Source: Bryoerythrophyllum caledonicum (Eukaryota > Streptophyta > Bryopsida > Pottiales > Pottiaceae). Taken from it: DNA of 64,000 nucleotides. The stretch is from assembly GCA_963971425.1 (NCBI GenBank), contig OZ020524.1, positions 12,713,845 to 12,777,844 of the forward strand, written 5' to 3'. The translations under genes and the position numbers were made by a program. Below, piece after piece: positions 11,347-21,370 of this stretch. Position 1 is the first letter of the stretch, and each line of letters opens with the position of its first letter. Under the pieces are notes generated by a model. It saw nothing but the letters and a program-made list of their open reading frames with translations. It was not told where the DNA came from and made no database searches.

Positions 11347-12273
11347 CCACTGTAAGCAAAGAATCCTTTCCAGGGTCTATGTATATGACGGGCCTGGTAA
11401 TGTTGTACATTTGTGTAAGAGTTTCATGACAGTTGTGCAGTTGATATTAGATAAAATGTGCAGTAGACTATGTGTGGAATTCATCAGGTGAATGGACCAG
11501 AGGAACCGTGCATTGTGAATAAGGGAGCCCAATTTGTGCTACCACATTTATTAGCGGATGAGCTACATTTGTGAGTTCACTGCTCTGCTATTTAGGACTT
11601 TCTCCAACGTTTTCAGGTTGATTCATGAGGTTCTAATCAGAGTGTCACTTTTAAAAAGAGTCATTACAAAGTGGCACCTCAGAAGCAGAACTTGGAAAGT
11701 TTGCAATATGTTTCACAAAAATATTCTAGTGAGGGTTACATGCATGGGTATGCGATAAAAAAGATGCTGGTTTTCAATATCAAATGGGCATGGTTGCTGA
11801 GTGGAGAGATGTTTCAGAGCAGGTCTCCATCTGAAACTATCGGTAGATTTCAGTTAGCAAACCTCTGAGGGAGACTGCTACTTTTATGGCCACCAACCTC
11901 TTCAATGGTTTCCCTCTCTTTGGACTTTGTGTACTTTGGCCACATGCCATTGAAACCGTGGCTCAGAAGATAAGAAGGGATCCATGTTGAATCTGCAGTG
12001 ATGTATCTCATGAACTTGGAGCTGGGGTGGGTGGTGTTCCTGTGGTGGTGGCTGTAGGCAATCTCGAAAGCAGCCACATGATCATGGTGTGACACCCTGC
12101 ACATCACGTCCTCATCATTTGTGCTTTTATGTGGCTTACACAAAATGCGAAGCATCCGACCTTCAGTTCAGATCTTCATGTTGAGGTGTATCCCTTTGGC
12201 AAAATCCATCCAGGTGCTGTGACAAATGTGTAACTTGGCACAGCAACCAACCATCTTTTAACCACTTGATCCT
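11347..12273. other. F-box 3' UTR and intergenic sequence, no gene seen
   Basis: The first 150-200 bases are probably 3' UTR. The rest has only short open frames with no recognisable domain and no clear repeat structure. Confidence 0.45.
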
Positions 12274-12277
12274 TTAA

Positions 12278-12569
12278 CCCTTTTAGGATGAGAGGCCCAT
12301 AGGTCACTTTTGGAGTAATTTGTGAATTGGTGGACCAATACTTCATCTTTGTTTGATTTGTGGCCTAATTTAAGCTCCTTGGATCCGTGCGCTTCCAATG
12401 AATGTGGTGAGGATGTGCGCCATGGTATGATGAATGAATTATAGTGGTGTTTGTAGTGACCAGTCGCAATGAAATGTACCCATTGGGTAGATGATGTAGT
12501 GAATATTCAATAAAATGTACCCACTCATGGCATTTCCTAGGCCTATTTGTACATGTCATCTATAAAGGG
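12278..12569. mobile_element. 292-bp TTAA-flanked MITE
   Basis: TTAA lies at 12,274-12,277 and 12,570-12,573. The inner ends are inverted repeats: CCCTTTTAGGATGA on the left against CCCTTTATAGATGA on the right reversed. There is no coding capacity. TTAA specificity with a CCC-starting end is the piggyBac-superfamily pattern. It has nearly the same length as the element at 25,294-25,586, and part of its interior recurs at about 60,060-60,210. Confidence 0.75.
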
Positions 12570-12573
12570 TTAA

Positions 12574-13648
12574 CGACGAGTGGTACCAAATTGGATGCAA
12601 CAAGGTATTTGGATTATCTACGATGCAACAACAAAGGCTTGTCCACATCACATGCCGATTGTGCTTTCCCGATTATGTGTTGGCCGGTTGGAGCGTACTT
12701 TCAACATATTTCATCAAACTTGCTGCAGAAACCACCATCGTCGTGAAAGGGTAAATGATTAAATGCCATAATGGCATCATCTCCTAATGACATGGTTTGG
12801 TTTGGTCCTTTCTTGGTGCAATTGAAAGGAGTTTTCCCACTGTAGGAACCCCTCTCACCAGATAATAATATACCATATTCTAAAGCTCAAAACCTCATTT
12901 CTGAGTAACAAATATCTGCATGCAAACAACTCCTCAGAAAGTCCTACAGTAGCATGACTTCTATGGAATCACTTATTTTTAACAAAAAAATAATATTAGT
13001 GTCATTATGTCATAATAAGTGACACTCTTCATCTATATTAGTGACAGTATTTACAAATGTGACATAAAGTACCAATCAACTCATTATTGACTTTCAGGTT
13101 TTGTTCGCACATGGAGGTTTATACATCCATGGAAAATCTCTGCATCCACGGAAACCAGATAAGGAGAAATGTTTTTACAAAGGAGAAGAGAAATTAGTTT
13201 TGTATGTTCACGAGTAATAAAAAAATGTGCAACCGTAGGAAACCTTATATACGCACGAAGTTGTTTCACAAATATCTAAAGTGCCACTTCTAGTATACTT
13301 TCCATACCTTTGTCTTTATTGTGGTTACTCATAGATATGAGGAACATACATTTTCATTTTCTAAAGAATTTTGAAATACCTAGCAATTGTATAAACACTT
13401 TCTACATCCAAGCTAACTCTAGTCTACCTCCACAATTTTTGTCATGATTTTGTCCTCCGTGTCATTTATTCCCTCACTACTCTACCCGATGCGAATCCAT
13501 GACTTTGTACCACTTTCCCACCGACCTTTAGTGTGAAACAAATCTTTAGTATTGGTGACACTACTACCTTGGAATTTGTGACACTATTTATCATTTTTAG
13601 TGAACTAATCCTCACACATCTCATTCCAAACAATCTGTAACAAGAATT
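12574..13648. other. Intergenic, AT-rich, no gene seen
   Basis: The sequence holds scattered words of the type 'agtgacact/gtgacactatt' (12,995-13,610) that suggest a decayed element. No open frame with a recognisable domain is present. Confidence 0.4.
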
Positions 13649-13756
13649 TGTACAAACTAATGCTCTACTATAGTAATGTCAAGGTGTACAAACTAATGCT
13701 CTACTATAGTAATGTCAAGGTGTACAAACTAATTCTCTACTATAGTAATGTCAAGG
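13649..13756. repeat. 36-bp tandem repeat, three units
   Basis: Three 36-bp units start at 13,649, 13,685 and 13,721. The first two are identical and the third has one change (gct to tct). The third unit contains the stop codon of the peroxidase gene on the other strand (13,751-13,753). Confidence 0.95.
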
Positions 13757-16650
13757 TGATTCACAAACAGATCGGACAAGGCCAAATGTCAAGACGCCAA
13801 TCCTACCCATGGCAACCATGGCGGCGCCAAAATCGGCAATGAAGGCGTTGGGCAAGGCGGCCAGGGCGTTTACGCGGCCATTGGTCGCGGCATCATTGGC
13901 AAGGTCCTGGTCAATACGGAGCACGCCCTTGCTAGCTTGCAAGTGGTGGAAGTAGCTGGTGTCGAACGTAAACTCCGAGGTATCGTCCAGGGCCACGTTG
14001 GTGGTGCCGCCTTTCACGTCCGGGCACAACGATTGCAGCTTGTGTAGGTAGGACAAGTTGAGGTTTGGGTCCGGTTTGCCTGTTCCCTTGAAGTCATACA
14101 ACCGGTCCACAAAGAATAGGCACTGTGACACGCCCACCGTATGCGAACCTATCCAAAATAGACACATTAGTACATATACTTACAAATTCATAGACACATG
14201 AGTACACATACACATAGAAAGAGATGCAGATAAGTACACATCCCCTTAAGAATAGATACGCAAAAGTAGACAAAGAAATACTCCTTTCCTTCAATTTACA
14301 CTAGCATGAAGAAAGTGTGTTTTTATTTGGTCACTACAGTGAATTTATTATTATTGATGTGGATCATCTAATTTACATCAAACACATGCATGTCAAATTC
14401 TGATTGAATATTTGTTTTCAAGCAAGTGTGTGCTCATTGACGATTGCATGTAAATTTCCAATTAGTCTACAAACTTGAACTACTATGGTCAGCAATGGTC
14501 CACAACTACATTCGGTGAAAGGTGTAGTTAAAGATGGCCTATGATAGAAATTGAAGCTTGGAAACAATTCATTATGTCACCATCACAAAGGAGAAGGTTT
14601 ATCTAGCCAATGAATGTTGTGTTACTTTTGAGAGTTTGAGTTTCAAAACACACTACTGAATTCTTAGACCAAAATGGTTAAGAAAGTGGAGAGCCTTATG
14701 GTTATGTTTCTGGATAATTAGTTACTTCCTTATAAAGGCACCACGGCCTTGGAGTAGTGGTTTGGGTCATGGCACACTGGTGAGGTGGTTGTGAATTCAA
14801 GTCCGATTGCCGGCATGGTGCCTACCACCATAGTCCACCCAATTATGGTGGGGGTCCCCAGGCCTCGTTGTATGGGGAACCACAAAGCCTTGGGGGAGAT
14901 GACATGTCGGTTGTCTCTAAGGCAATTAGTGTAGGGAAGCACTTAGTGTAGAAAAGTGTTTACCCTCGAGAGGGGGGAGTAGTTCTATTACACTAGCCTA
15001 TGTCCCATGGCCATATGCTTAGTGAAGAGAATGAACAATCACTATATTCACACCGGTCTCCTTCGGAGACCGGAGTTCTTCTTCTTCTTACTTCCCTATG
15101 AATGAATTGAAAAGTCACCCGAAGTTTCAATAAGATACCTCTTTTCATTACTCTAAATAGACGTTAGACCTATGGAAGAGCTCTAAATAGATGTTAGACT
15201 TGGTGGTCTCCACACTAAAGTCTTAATAGTTTGAGTCACCTTTTTTGAAAAAGTTTGCATTAGATACTATGATAAATAATACTTGTCTTCCGATGAGTGA
15301 CGTGATCATGAACTATGTATAAGTACGTACAGGTGGATTTGATGGCAAAAAAGGAGGGGGTATCTTGTTCAAAATCTGGGTGAGTTTAGAAAGAATAACA
15401 ATTTACTAGGGTGGAGGTAAAGTTTACCAAGTAGAGTGACCATGTCTTCCTGTGTGAGACCGAGGTTGGTAAAAAATGGAGTAGCTTCTTCCACAGTCAT
15501 GTTGGGTCCGGGTATCTTGACCAGCACATCGGTGCCTGGCGCACTACCATCGAACCGACCCGTCTCTGTATCATAAGGAGCTCCACCAAGCTGCAAAATA
15601 AAACCAAAATCACCATTTTCATAACATTAATTACCAAGGTCCAATACACAATAGTGGGGAGCAAATCAGAAACACAAGGGTCCTACCAAAAGTGGAATCC
15701 ATCAAATCACCTCTTCTACTTGTATTCAACTTCAGCCAAAGGTGATCTATTAAATCTGGGGAACAACTCATGAAGGTGAAGGTTTTTCCAACTAATGAAT
15801 GTTATTGACAATTCTACTAAATTAACCCTTTAACGTCTGAGTGGACCACGAGGGGCTGGAAGAATCTACGAGCGTAATAGATTATGCAGAATAACATCTA
15901 AAAATTGGATACATTTCATCATGATCCCACTGCACGAAAATCATTGTAGTTCGCCAATGCCAGGAGATCAGGGAGATTTGTTGGGAAGCCAAGGTGTAGC
16001 TCAAGGTGCGTTTTGAAGAGGAGAGAGAGAGAGTTATATCAGTAAAAGCACAAGGGTTAACTGTGTGTGAGGAGTTCCTCACTACATTGTCATTTTAGGA
16101 AACCCTCTCCAAACATGAACATGAAGTGTATTCTCATTCGGGTAAGTGGAAAACTGAATATCTTCTTCATGCTTACGATTTGGACGGAATCGCGAGCAGC
16201 AAGGGCGGCTATGTCGGCGCACGACACCACGCCGGGGCAACTTGCTTCCAGCTGCGACTTGGCGTCGCTGATGACGCCGTATCCGCGCACAGACAGGTTG
16301 GGAGTCACCGTTTGCTCCGTCCCGAGCCCCGTCAGAAGCAACGATGCATCGCATCCCTGAATGTACAGATCATTCAATCCACCATCTAATCTCAGTACTA
16401 GCTTCAGCCAGCTTGTAGAATTCAGACTCCTCGGCCTAACTCTTACCTCGACAAAGCAGTCGTGGAAATGCAACCGGATGAGGCTGGCGGCGATGGTTCG
16501 GTCGGAAGCTACAGCTGCACGGACCGTGTCTTTGACGATGGATTCGGCTCTGGAGCAAGTGCTGTCGTAAAATCCCACTTGCAGCGCTACGTTAGCGAAG
16601 GCTACAATTAGCTGCAGGGTGACGAGCCAGAGCATCATGAATCGCGCCAT
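13751..16650 (-). CDS. Class III secretory peroxidase (four exons)
   Basis: Exons in coding order are 16,650-16,447, 16,356-16,177, 15,590-15,428 and 14,148-13,751; introns are GT-AG and the joined frame is 945 nt (314 residues). The start MARFMMLW gives a 24-residue signal peptide; an in-frame ATG at 16,749 lacks this. Distal heme residues are in IRLHFHDCF (Arg59, His63). GCDASLLL and SCPGVVSCADI carry structural cysteines, and the proximal histidine is in LLGSHTVG (His185). The C-terminal MGRIGVLT is followed by a last Cys (SVCESP) near the tandem repeat. By family, the enzyme oxidises phenolics with H2O2 in the cell wall or apoplast. Intron 2 carries a MITE fragment and intron 3 (1,279 bp) a complete SINE. 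The ending after GVLT differs from typical family members and may have been reshaped by the repeat. Confidence 0.92.
14734..15087 (+). mobile_element. tRNA-derived SINE, full length, in peroxidase intron 3
   Basis: A 354-bp element flanked by TTACTTCCTTAT (14,722-14,733) and TTACTTCCCTAT (15,088-15,099). The head has a pol III box A-like word (TTGGAGTAGTGG) and a box B-like word (GAATTCAAGTCC). From about 14,961 the 3' part matches the LINE tail. It ends in a hairpin with a perfect 9-bp stem (15,053-15,061 with 15,065-15,073) and TTC repeats. It lies antisense to the peroxidase. Confidence 0.92.
15829..15980. mobile_element. TTAA-family MITE fragment in peroxidase intron 2
   Basis: It begins TTAACCCTTTAACGTC and continues with the shared body words 'agaatctacgagcgtaatagattatgcagaa' (split across positions 15,861-15,893) and 'catttcatcatgatcccactg'. 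These recur at 17,690, 20,407, 25,587 and, reversed, at 25,460 and 59,830. Only one end is present. Confidence 0.6.
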
Positions 16651-16827
16651 TTTGGCCACCTCGGAATCAATCGGGTCCAGGCTATTTACGAGTTCGAACT
16701 TGATACTCCGACCTCGGAACTGATCCACTGATTTGAGGCGAAAGCACACACACTATCGTATTCCGATTACTGATCCTCGAATCTCAGTGGAGGTACGTAT
16801 GATTGAGTTCACTTCATGAGATGTCTA

Positions 16828-16835
16828 GATATAAA
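16828..16835 (-). promoter_or_regulatory. Possible TATA box of the peroxidase gene
   Basis: TTTATATC on the minus strand, 178 bp upstream of the start codon. This is a motif match only. Confidence 0.35.
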
Positions 16836-16838
16836 TGG

Positions 16839-17222
16839 CCCAAGCGACTGTCGGGCAAGCAAAGAACGATTCAGGTGGCACAGCTTGCAAATTGGACTGA
16901 CTTTGCAGCACCTTTAAAGTGAATCCACCATGATAGTACTACTGATCATTTGCTAGGTTGCGGCACCACATATTAGTCAAGCGGAAGTGAGTTTCGTCCT
17001 GGTTTCAGCGACTTTGAGCGGAACCGCAGAAGCGAGGCGCAAGGAACTTCATAATCTGCATGCGCGTGCAGTGGCAGAGATATGATTAAACCGAAGCTAG
17101 GTGCGGCAAGTCGGAGGAGGATTCCTGGTCATTGTGGCCGTCGACTCCTCGTCCTCCAAATCATATCTAGCGACATCACCGATACGGCCGTTTCTTATTA
17201 GTTTTTGCATGCGATCACGAGA
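16839..17222. other. Peroxidase upstream region
   Basis: Unique-looking sequence of mixed composition with no gene. It would hold the distal promoter of the peroxidase. Confidence 0.4.
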
Positions 17223-17226
17223 TTAA

Positions 17227-17689
17227 CCCTTAAATGTCAGAGGGTGTTACTGATAGCCACAGTATTCTACATGTATGGTGTTGTATTTCAACATCATAAG
17301 GATCACATACTGAAATCGGACCTCCTAATGAAAGATGTTAGTGGAAGAATCTTCAATCCAAAGGTGTAAGTCTTGCTAAACTTGTTTGATACATTGTTTG
17401 TATTCTACAAAGGAAAATATATGCTTCAACATATGGTTTCCAAATGACGTTTAAGGGACAACCCTTGAAGGTATGTGGGGGACCATGTGTACAGTCATGT
17501 ATTTTGCTCTCAGAATTTTAAAAATGTATTAACTAACTTTAGCAAGACTCACACCTTTGGATTATAGATTCTTCAACTAACTTCTTTCATTTGGAGGCCA
17601 TTTCCATTTCTGAACCTTGTCATGTTCAAGCATGACACCATACATGTAGGATATTGTAGCCATCAGTGGCACCTTATGGCATTTGAGTA
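17227..17689. mobile_element. 463-bp foldback MITE flanked by TTAA
   Basis: The two ends are inverted copies of each other over about 160 bp (17,227-17,385 against 17,530-17,689, roughly 75-80% identical by eye). They share 'ctacatgtatggtgtt', 'aatccaaaggtgt' and 'cttgctaaa'. TTAA lies at 17,223-17,226 and 17,690-17,693. There is no coding capacity. Single-arm fragments occur at about 19,200-19,330 and 34,590-34,650. Confidence 0.75.
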
Positions 17690-17845
17690 TTAAGGCCTAC
17701 TAGCACATGAGGTCTTGGAGAATCTACAAATGTAACAAATCATGTAGAACACCATGTACACATTGCGTACATTTCATCACGACCCCACTTGACAAAAATC
17801 ACTGTAATTTGCTAAACACACATTCTCACCACAAATCCATGCAAG
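17690..17845. mobile_element. TTAA-family MITE fragment abutting the foldback element
   Basis: It begins TTAAGGCCTACTAGCACATGAGG and carries the same body words as the fragments at 15,829 and 25,587. It starts exactly at the TTAA that ends the foldback element. Confidence 0.55.
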
Positions 17846-18224
17846 TTATCTTAGTTTGCAGATCATGTTGTAATGAACGTGCAGATTTGCTATTCGCAAA
17901 TTACTTCTAAAATGACCACCTATGGGCATGTCATTCTTAAAGAGATAATTTTTTCCTCAAACACACAAAAATTATATGAAATTGGGATCTATGTAGATTG
18001 CGGCCACGGAAGTGTACGTTCGTGGTAGATCTTGATTGGGCACGTGAGGATTCATAACCGTTCTCAAGGGTAGGCAACATATATGTATTACAACCTTCAT
18101 GTAATATAAAGCTCTTTAATCCATGTATGCTCAGATTCGTGATACCCTACGTGCACGGCAGTATGGTATATAATTGATTCGCAATGGAAAATGTCCAAAA
18201 TTATTGGAAAATTCAAAAAAATTG

Positions 18225-18360
18225 TCTAGGTGATACCCATATATTGCCAAAGTGATACCCACATAAGACCTAAATGATACCCACCTAATGCCAAATTGAC
18301 ACCGAGGTAATATCTGAATGATATCCATGTAATATCTAGGTGATACCCGTTGAATCCGTA
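18225..18360. repeat. Degenerate short tandem repeat, unit about 20 bp
   Basis: About six diverged units contain 'gtgatacccat.ta' (for example near 18,230, 18,251, 18,272, 18,318 and 18,340). Period and phase drift. No gene is seen in 17,846-18,860. Confidence 0.6.
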
Positions 18361-18860
18361 CCACTGTGATTTGGGAAAATAATTGTTTCCACAAGTAGGT
18401 GTCAAATTGACCACTCCGTATGGTTCTAAGGTGGGTAAAAAATATTTCAATTTAGCTCAATTTATTGTAACATCATGTGACAGTGGAGTCATTGGGTCTC
18501 GAGCCAGTGAAAACAAGGAGATCTGAAATCAACATAATCTGAAGCATATGTAGAATGTGGTCACATGTGTGGTAGACAAGGGGGTTGATGACTGTTCGTT
18601 GGAAGGGTATCACCCGGGTGTCTGAACCTGGTGAATTGATAACCGTGGGCTGTGTACTGTTGCGGTGCGAAGTCGTGGTCGGCGTTGATGGCTGCGAGTC
18701 AGCTGCAAGCCAAGTGTGGTTGGCGATGGTGCACTGTGTACCGTCGCCGATGTGCTCTGGACGCTGCAACTCACAAGTACTGTATCAGTGTAACGGATTA
18801 CACAACTGATTCGGTCAATGGGAAGAATTGCCTTCATCTCTTTCGTCCACCACCTCGGAC

Positions 18861-18985
18861 GAAGAAGAAGAACTCCGGTTCCTGTTGGGGACCGGTGTGA
18901 ATATAGTGTTTGTTCACTCACTTCACTAAACCCATGACGAGGGGACATAGGGTAGTGTAATAAAATCACTTCCACTGCTGCGATG
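18861..18985 (-). mobile_element. SINE 3' end, 5'-truncated
   Basis: Read on the minus strand, this matches the last about 125 bp of the SINE (tail block, hairpin with one bulged region, TTC repeats at 18,861-18,870). It matches the SINE version of the tail better than the LINE version (ATTACACTA..CCTATGTCCC). No clear target-site duplication was found. Confidence 0.8.
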
Positions 18986-19194
18986 CATGTATGCAGGATC
19001 ACTTAGAAGTTAGGGGTAAAAGGTCTAAGAAGCCACATTTGGATTGCACCATGATATTTTATGTGTATTTGACATAGATGTAGGAATTAATGTGTACAAT
19101 AGTTACAATGGTTTGTATTTGTGTTGAGCCCTATCCAATGAAACATGGCATGTTCAGTTTAGATCATCAATGCACCTACTGCATGTTTGAGGAG

Positions 19195-19910
19195 TTGCAA
19201 AGTGGTCATGTATTCTACATGTACGGTGTTGTATTTGAACATGATAAGGTTCAGATAATGAAATGAACTCCAAATGAAAGATGTTGTTTGAAGAATCTTC
19301 AATCCAAAGGTGTATGTCTTGCTAAATTTTAATACATTTTTTGTATTTTTTGCAAGGTACCGGGAAAGCTTCTTCTTTTCCACATAAAACTTAGAGGTAT
19401 TCATATTTTTTACTTCTTTTTTTCCCACAACAATTCGTAGTGTAATTCGTCTTATTGACCATTTGGATTATCAATCTAAAACACATTAATTTCACAAAAA
19501 ATTAAAATGCAAATTGGCAATTTTTGAACCTCCACTCCGTGCACAATTGTTTTGAATATGCTACACCCTTCTTCTACCTCTAAAAATTGGTGTACTAGGA
19601 ACTAACATCATGCTTAACACAATGGTAATGGATTTAGACCTTGTGTAGTGCAAAAATTTGACATCAAGTGAAGTCAAAGTCTGCTTATCCAGTGAATGCA
19701 GGGAAGAAAATGAACCACTTGTTTGACTTTAAACACTATAATCTTTCAATCCGTGCGGTCAAAGTTTATGAAATTTTTTGAGTATGCTATTAAATAAGTC
19801 GTATTTGAGATCCTACGATCAAACCTAGAAATCAAAGTTTTTTTTCCTTCTTTATTCATTGCATTAGAATCCAACAATTTTGAAGTGTTTTTGGTGAGAA
19901 ACTATCACGG
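19195..19910. mobile_element. Fused fragments of foldback MITE and 0.9-kb TTAA element
   Basis: 19,200-19,330 matches one arm of the foldback element. From about 19,345 to 19,910 the sequence matches, in opposite orientation, the interior of the TTAA element at 60,442-61,387 (shared 'ttttgaacctccactcc', 'gaagtgtttttggtg'). The right terminal repeat is missing. Confidence 0.65.
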
Positions 19911-20332
19911 TACCTTACGGGTGAAGGACGAGCCAGCATAATCTAGACGGCTATAGATATTTTCAAATACCTCGCTGAAGGGCCATCCAAATCAACCCCA
20001 TGATCCTCTTGTGTCCAAATTTGCCTTTCCCGATTTGGTTTTGGCTTGGTGAGTTGAACAATGGCTTTGTACAATTCAGCCATTTTCTTGGCCAGCATTT
20101 GCCTCAAGAATAGAGGCTTGTGTTCCGAATTAGAGCGACCAAGGATTTCAGTTTACCAAATTTGTGAAAAAGACTATCATAGATGAGCACTTTGATACCC
20201 ACTATCTGCCCAATTCTTGAAAAGTTGTGGGTCAGGCTTGCCCTCGGAATAATTTTTTTTGAAAAAGGCTTGAATCTTGCAAATTGCAGGAGAAAAACTT
20301 AGTACATGGTACATCACAGGATCGTCATGTCA

Positions 20333-20366
20333 CTACACTAAAGATGAATGACCATCTTTAGTGTAG
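20333..20366. repeat. Perfect 14-bp inverted repeat made of TA-element tips
   Basis: CTACACTAAAGATG and its exact reverse complement are separated by 6 bases (20,347-20,352). The arms equal the outermost bases of the TA-flanked transposon ends at 24.7 and 59.57 kb. This looks like an element reduced to its two tips. Confidence 0.7.
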
Positions 20367-20406
20367 TACAAATGAGGTTGTTTTTCACACTCTAAGTTCA
20401 ACACAT

Positions 20407-20550
20407 TGACCCTTTAACACCTAAGTGGACCATGAGAGCTTGGGAGAATCTACAAGGATAATAGATGAGGCAAAACATCATCCTGATATTGGGTACATTT
20501 TAGCACGACCTAACTTTAGGGAAATCACTATAGTTTGCTAATCACTACAT
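20407..20550. mobile_element. TTAA-family MITE fragment
   Basis: The body words 'ccctttaacacctaagtggaccatgag' (20,411-20,437) and 'gagaatctacaaggataatagatgaggc' match the fragment at 15,829 in the same orientation. The far end is not recognisable. Confidence 0.5.
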
Positions 20551-21063
20551 GGATTGGAGATTGGAGAGATCCGCTAGAAAGTAACGAGGAGCTTGAAATG
20601 CATTTAGAGGACGTGAGAGACAATGGTCAATTGTGGAAAGAGTTAGAGGGAGTCTTATTCATGAGCGGTGAGCAGAGAATTCAACCACCGAGAGCAGAAA
20701 ATATTCAAATATTCCTAGAATATTTTGATATTTAATGAATATTTGAGGAATATTTGAGTGTCCCTGAAAAGTGTCAAATTTAGAGTGTCAAAACAACCCT
20801 ATTTTGACTACACTAAGCATCTCATTTAGTGTAGTCTACACTAAATATGAATCCTTACACTAAATGTAAGAATCACAATTAGTGTAACGACACAACAATA
20901 CACTAAATGTGAAACATTACACTATATGTGAATGGCAGTAAAAGTTGGATTTTTTAATTTTATTTGTGCACAATTAGTGTATGAGAAAGCTTTGCCGCAG
21001 TGAATGAAAAACAACACTATTCAAAGGAGCATAAGTCACTCAAAAAGGATTGTAATTACAGTC

Positions 21064-21115
21064 ATGAGATGTTTTTTGACATCTACATTTTTGTAGATGT
21101 CAAAAAACATCTCAT
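21064..21115. repeat. Perfect 24-bp-stem hairpin, 4-nt loop
   Basis: ATGAGATGTTTTTTGACATC... (24 bases) is followed by TTTT and its exact reverse complement. It is the core of a longer imperfect palindrome (about 20,999-21,162) related to modules at 30,885, 38,040 and 38,280. Confidence 0.9.
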
Positions 21116-21370
21116 ACGTTTAATTTGAAGAAAATCTGAGTAAGTTAAAGGCATTCAAAGATTTTGGTGGTGTAAATTAAACAAAGTGGCAAAAATGAAG
21201 GAATATTTGTATAAAAAAGACTAAAATCATAAGTTTGAAGACATGCAATATATTTAATAAAATAGGGGTAAAAAATATATACATGAGGAAAATAAAAGTA
21301 GAATTGCAAATTCATGTAAAAATGAACTCATACATTAATTTGCCATTGGCAAATTTGGGACTTGTTATCC

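Noticed and set aside
13648-13842. ORF with repeated LYYSNVKVYK peptide and a CRISPR-like look
   Set aside because: It is the translation of the 36-bp direct repeat. The units are contiguous with no spacers, so it is neither a gene nor a CRISPR array.
14741-14810. tRNA gene
   Set aside because: Box A and B-like words are present, but the sequence is the head of a SINE repeated at 36,961 and does not form a full tRNA.
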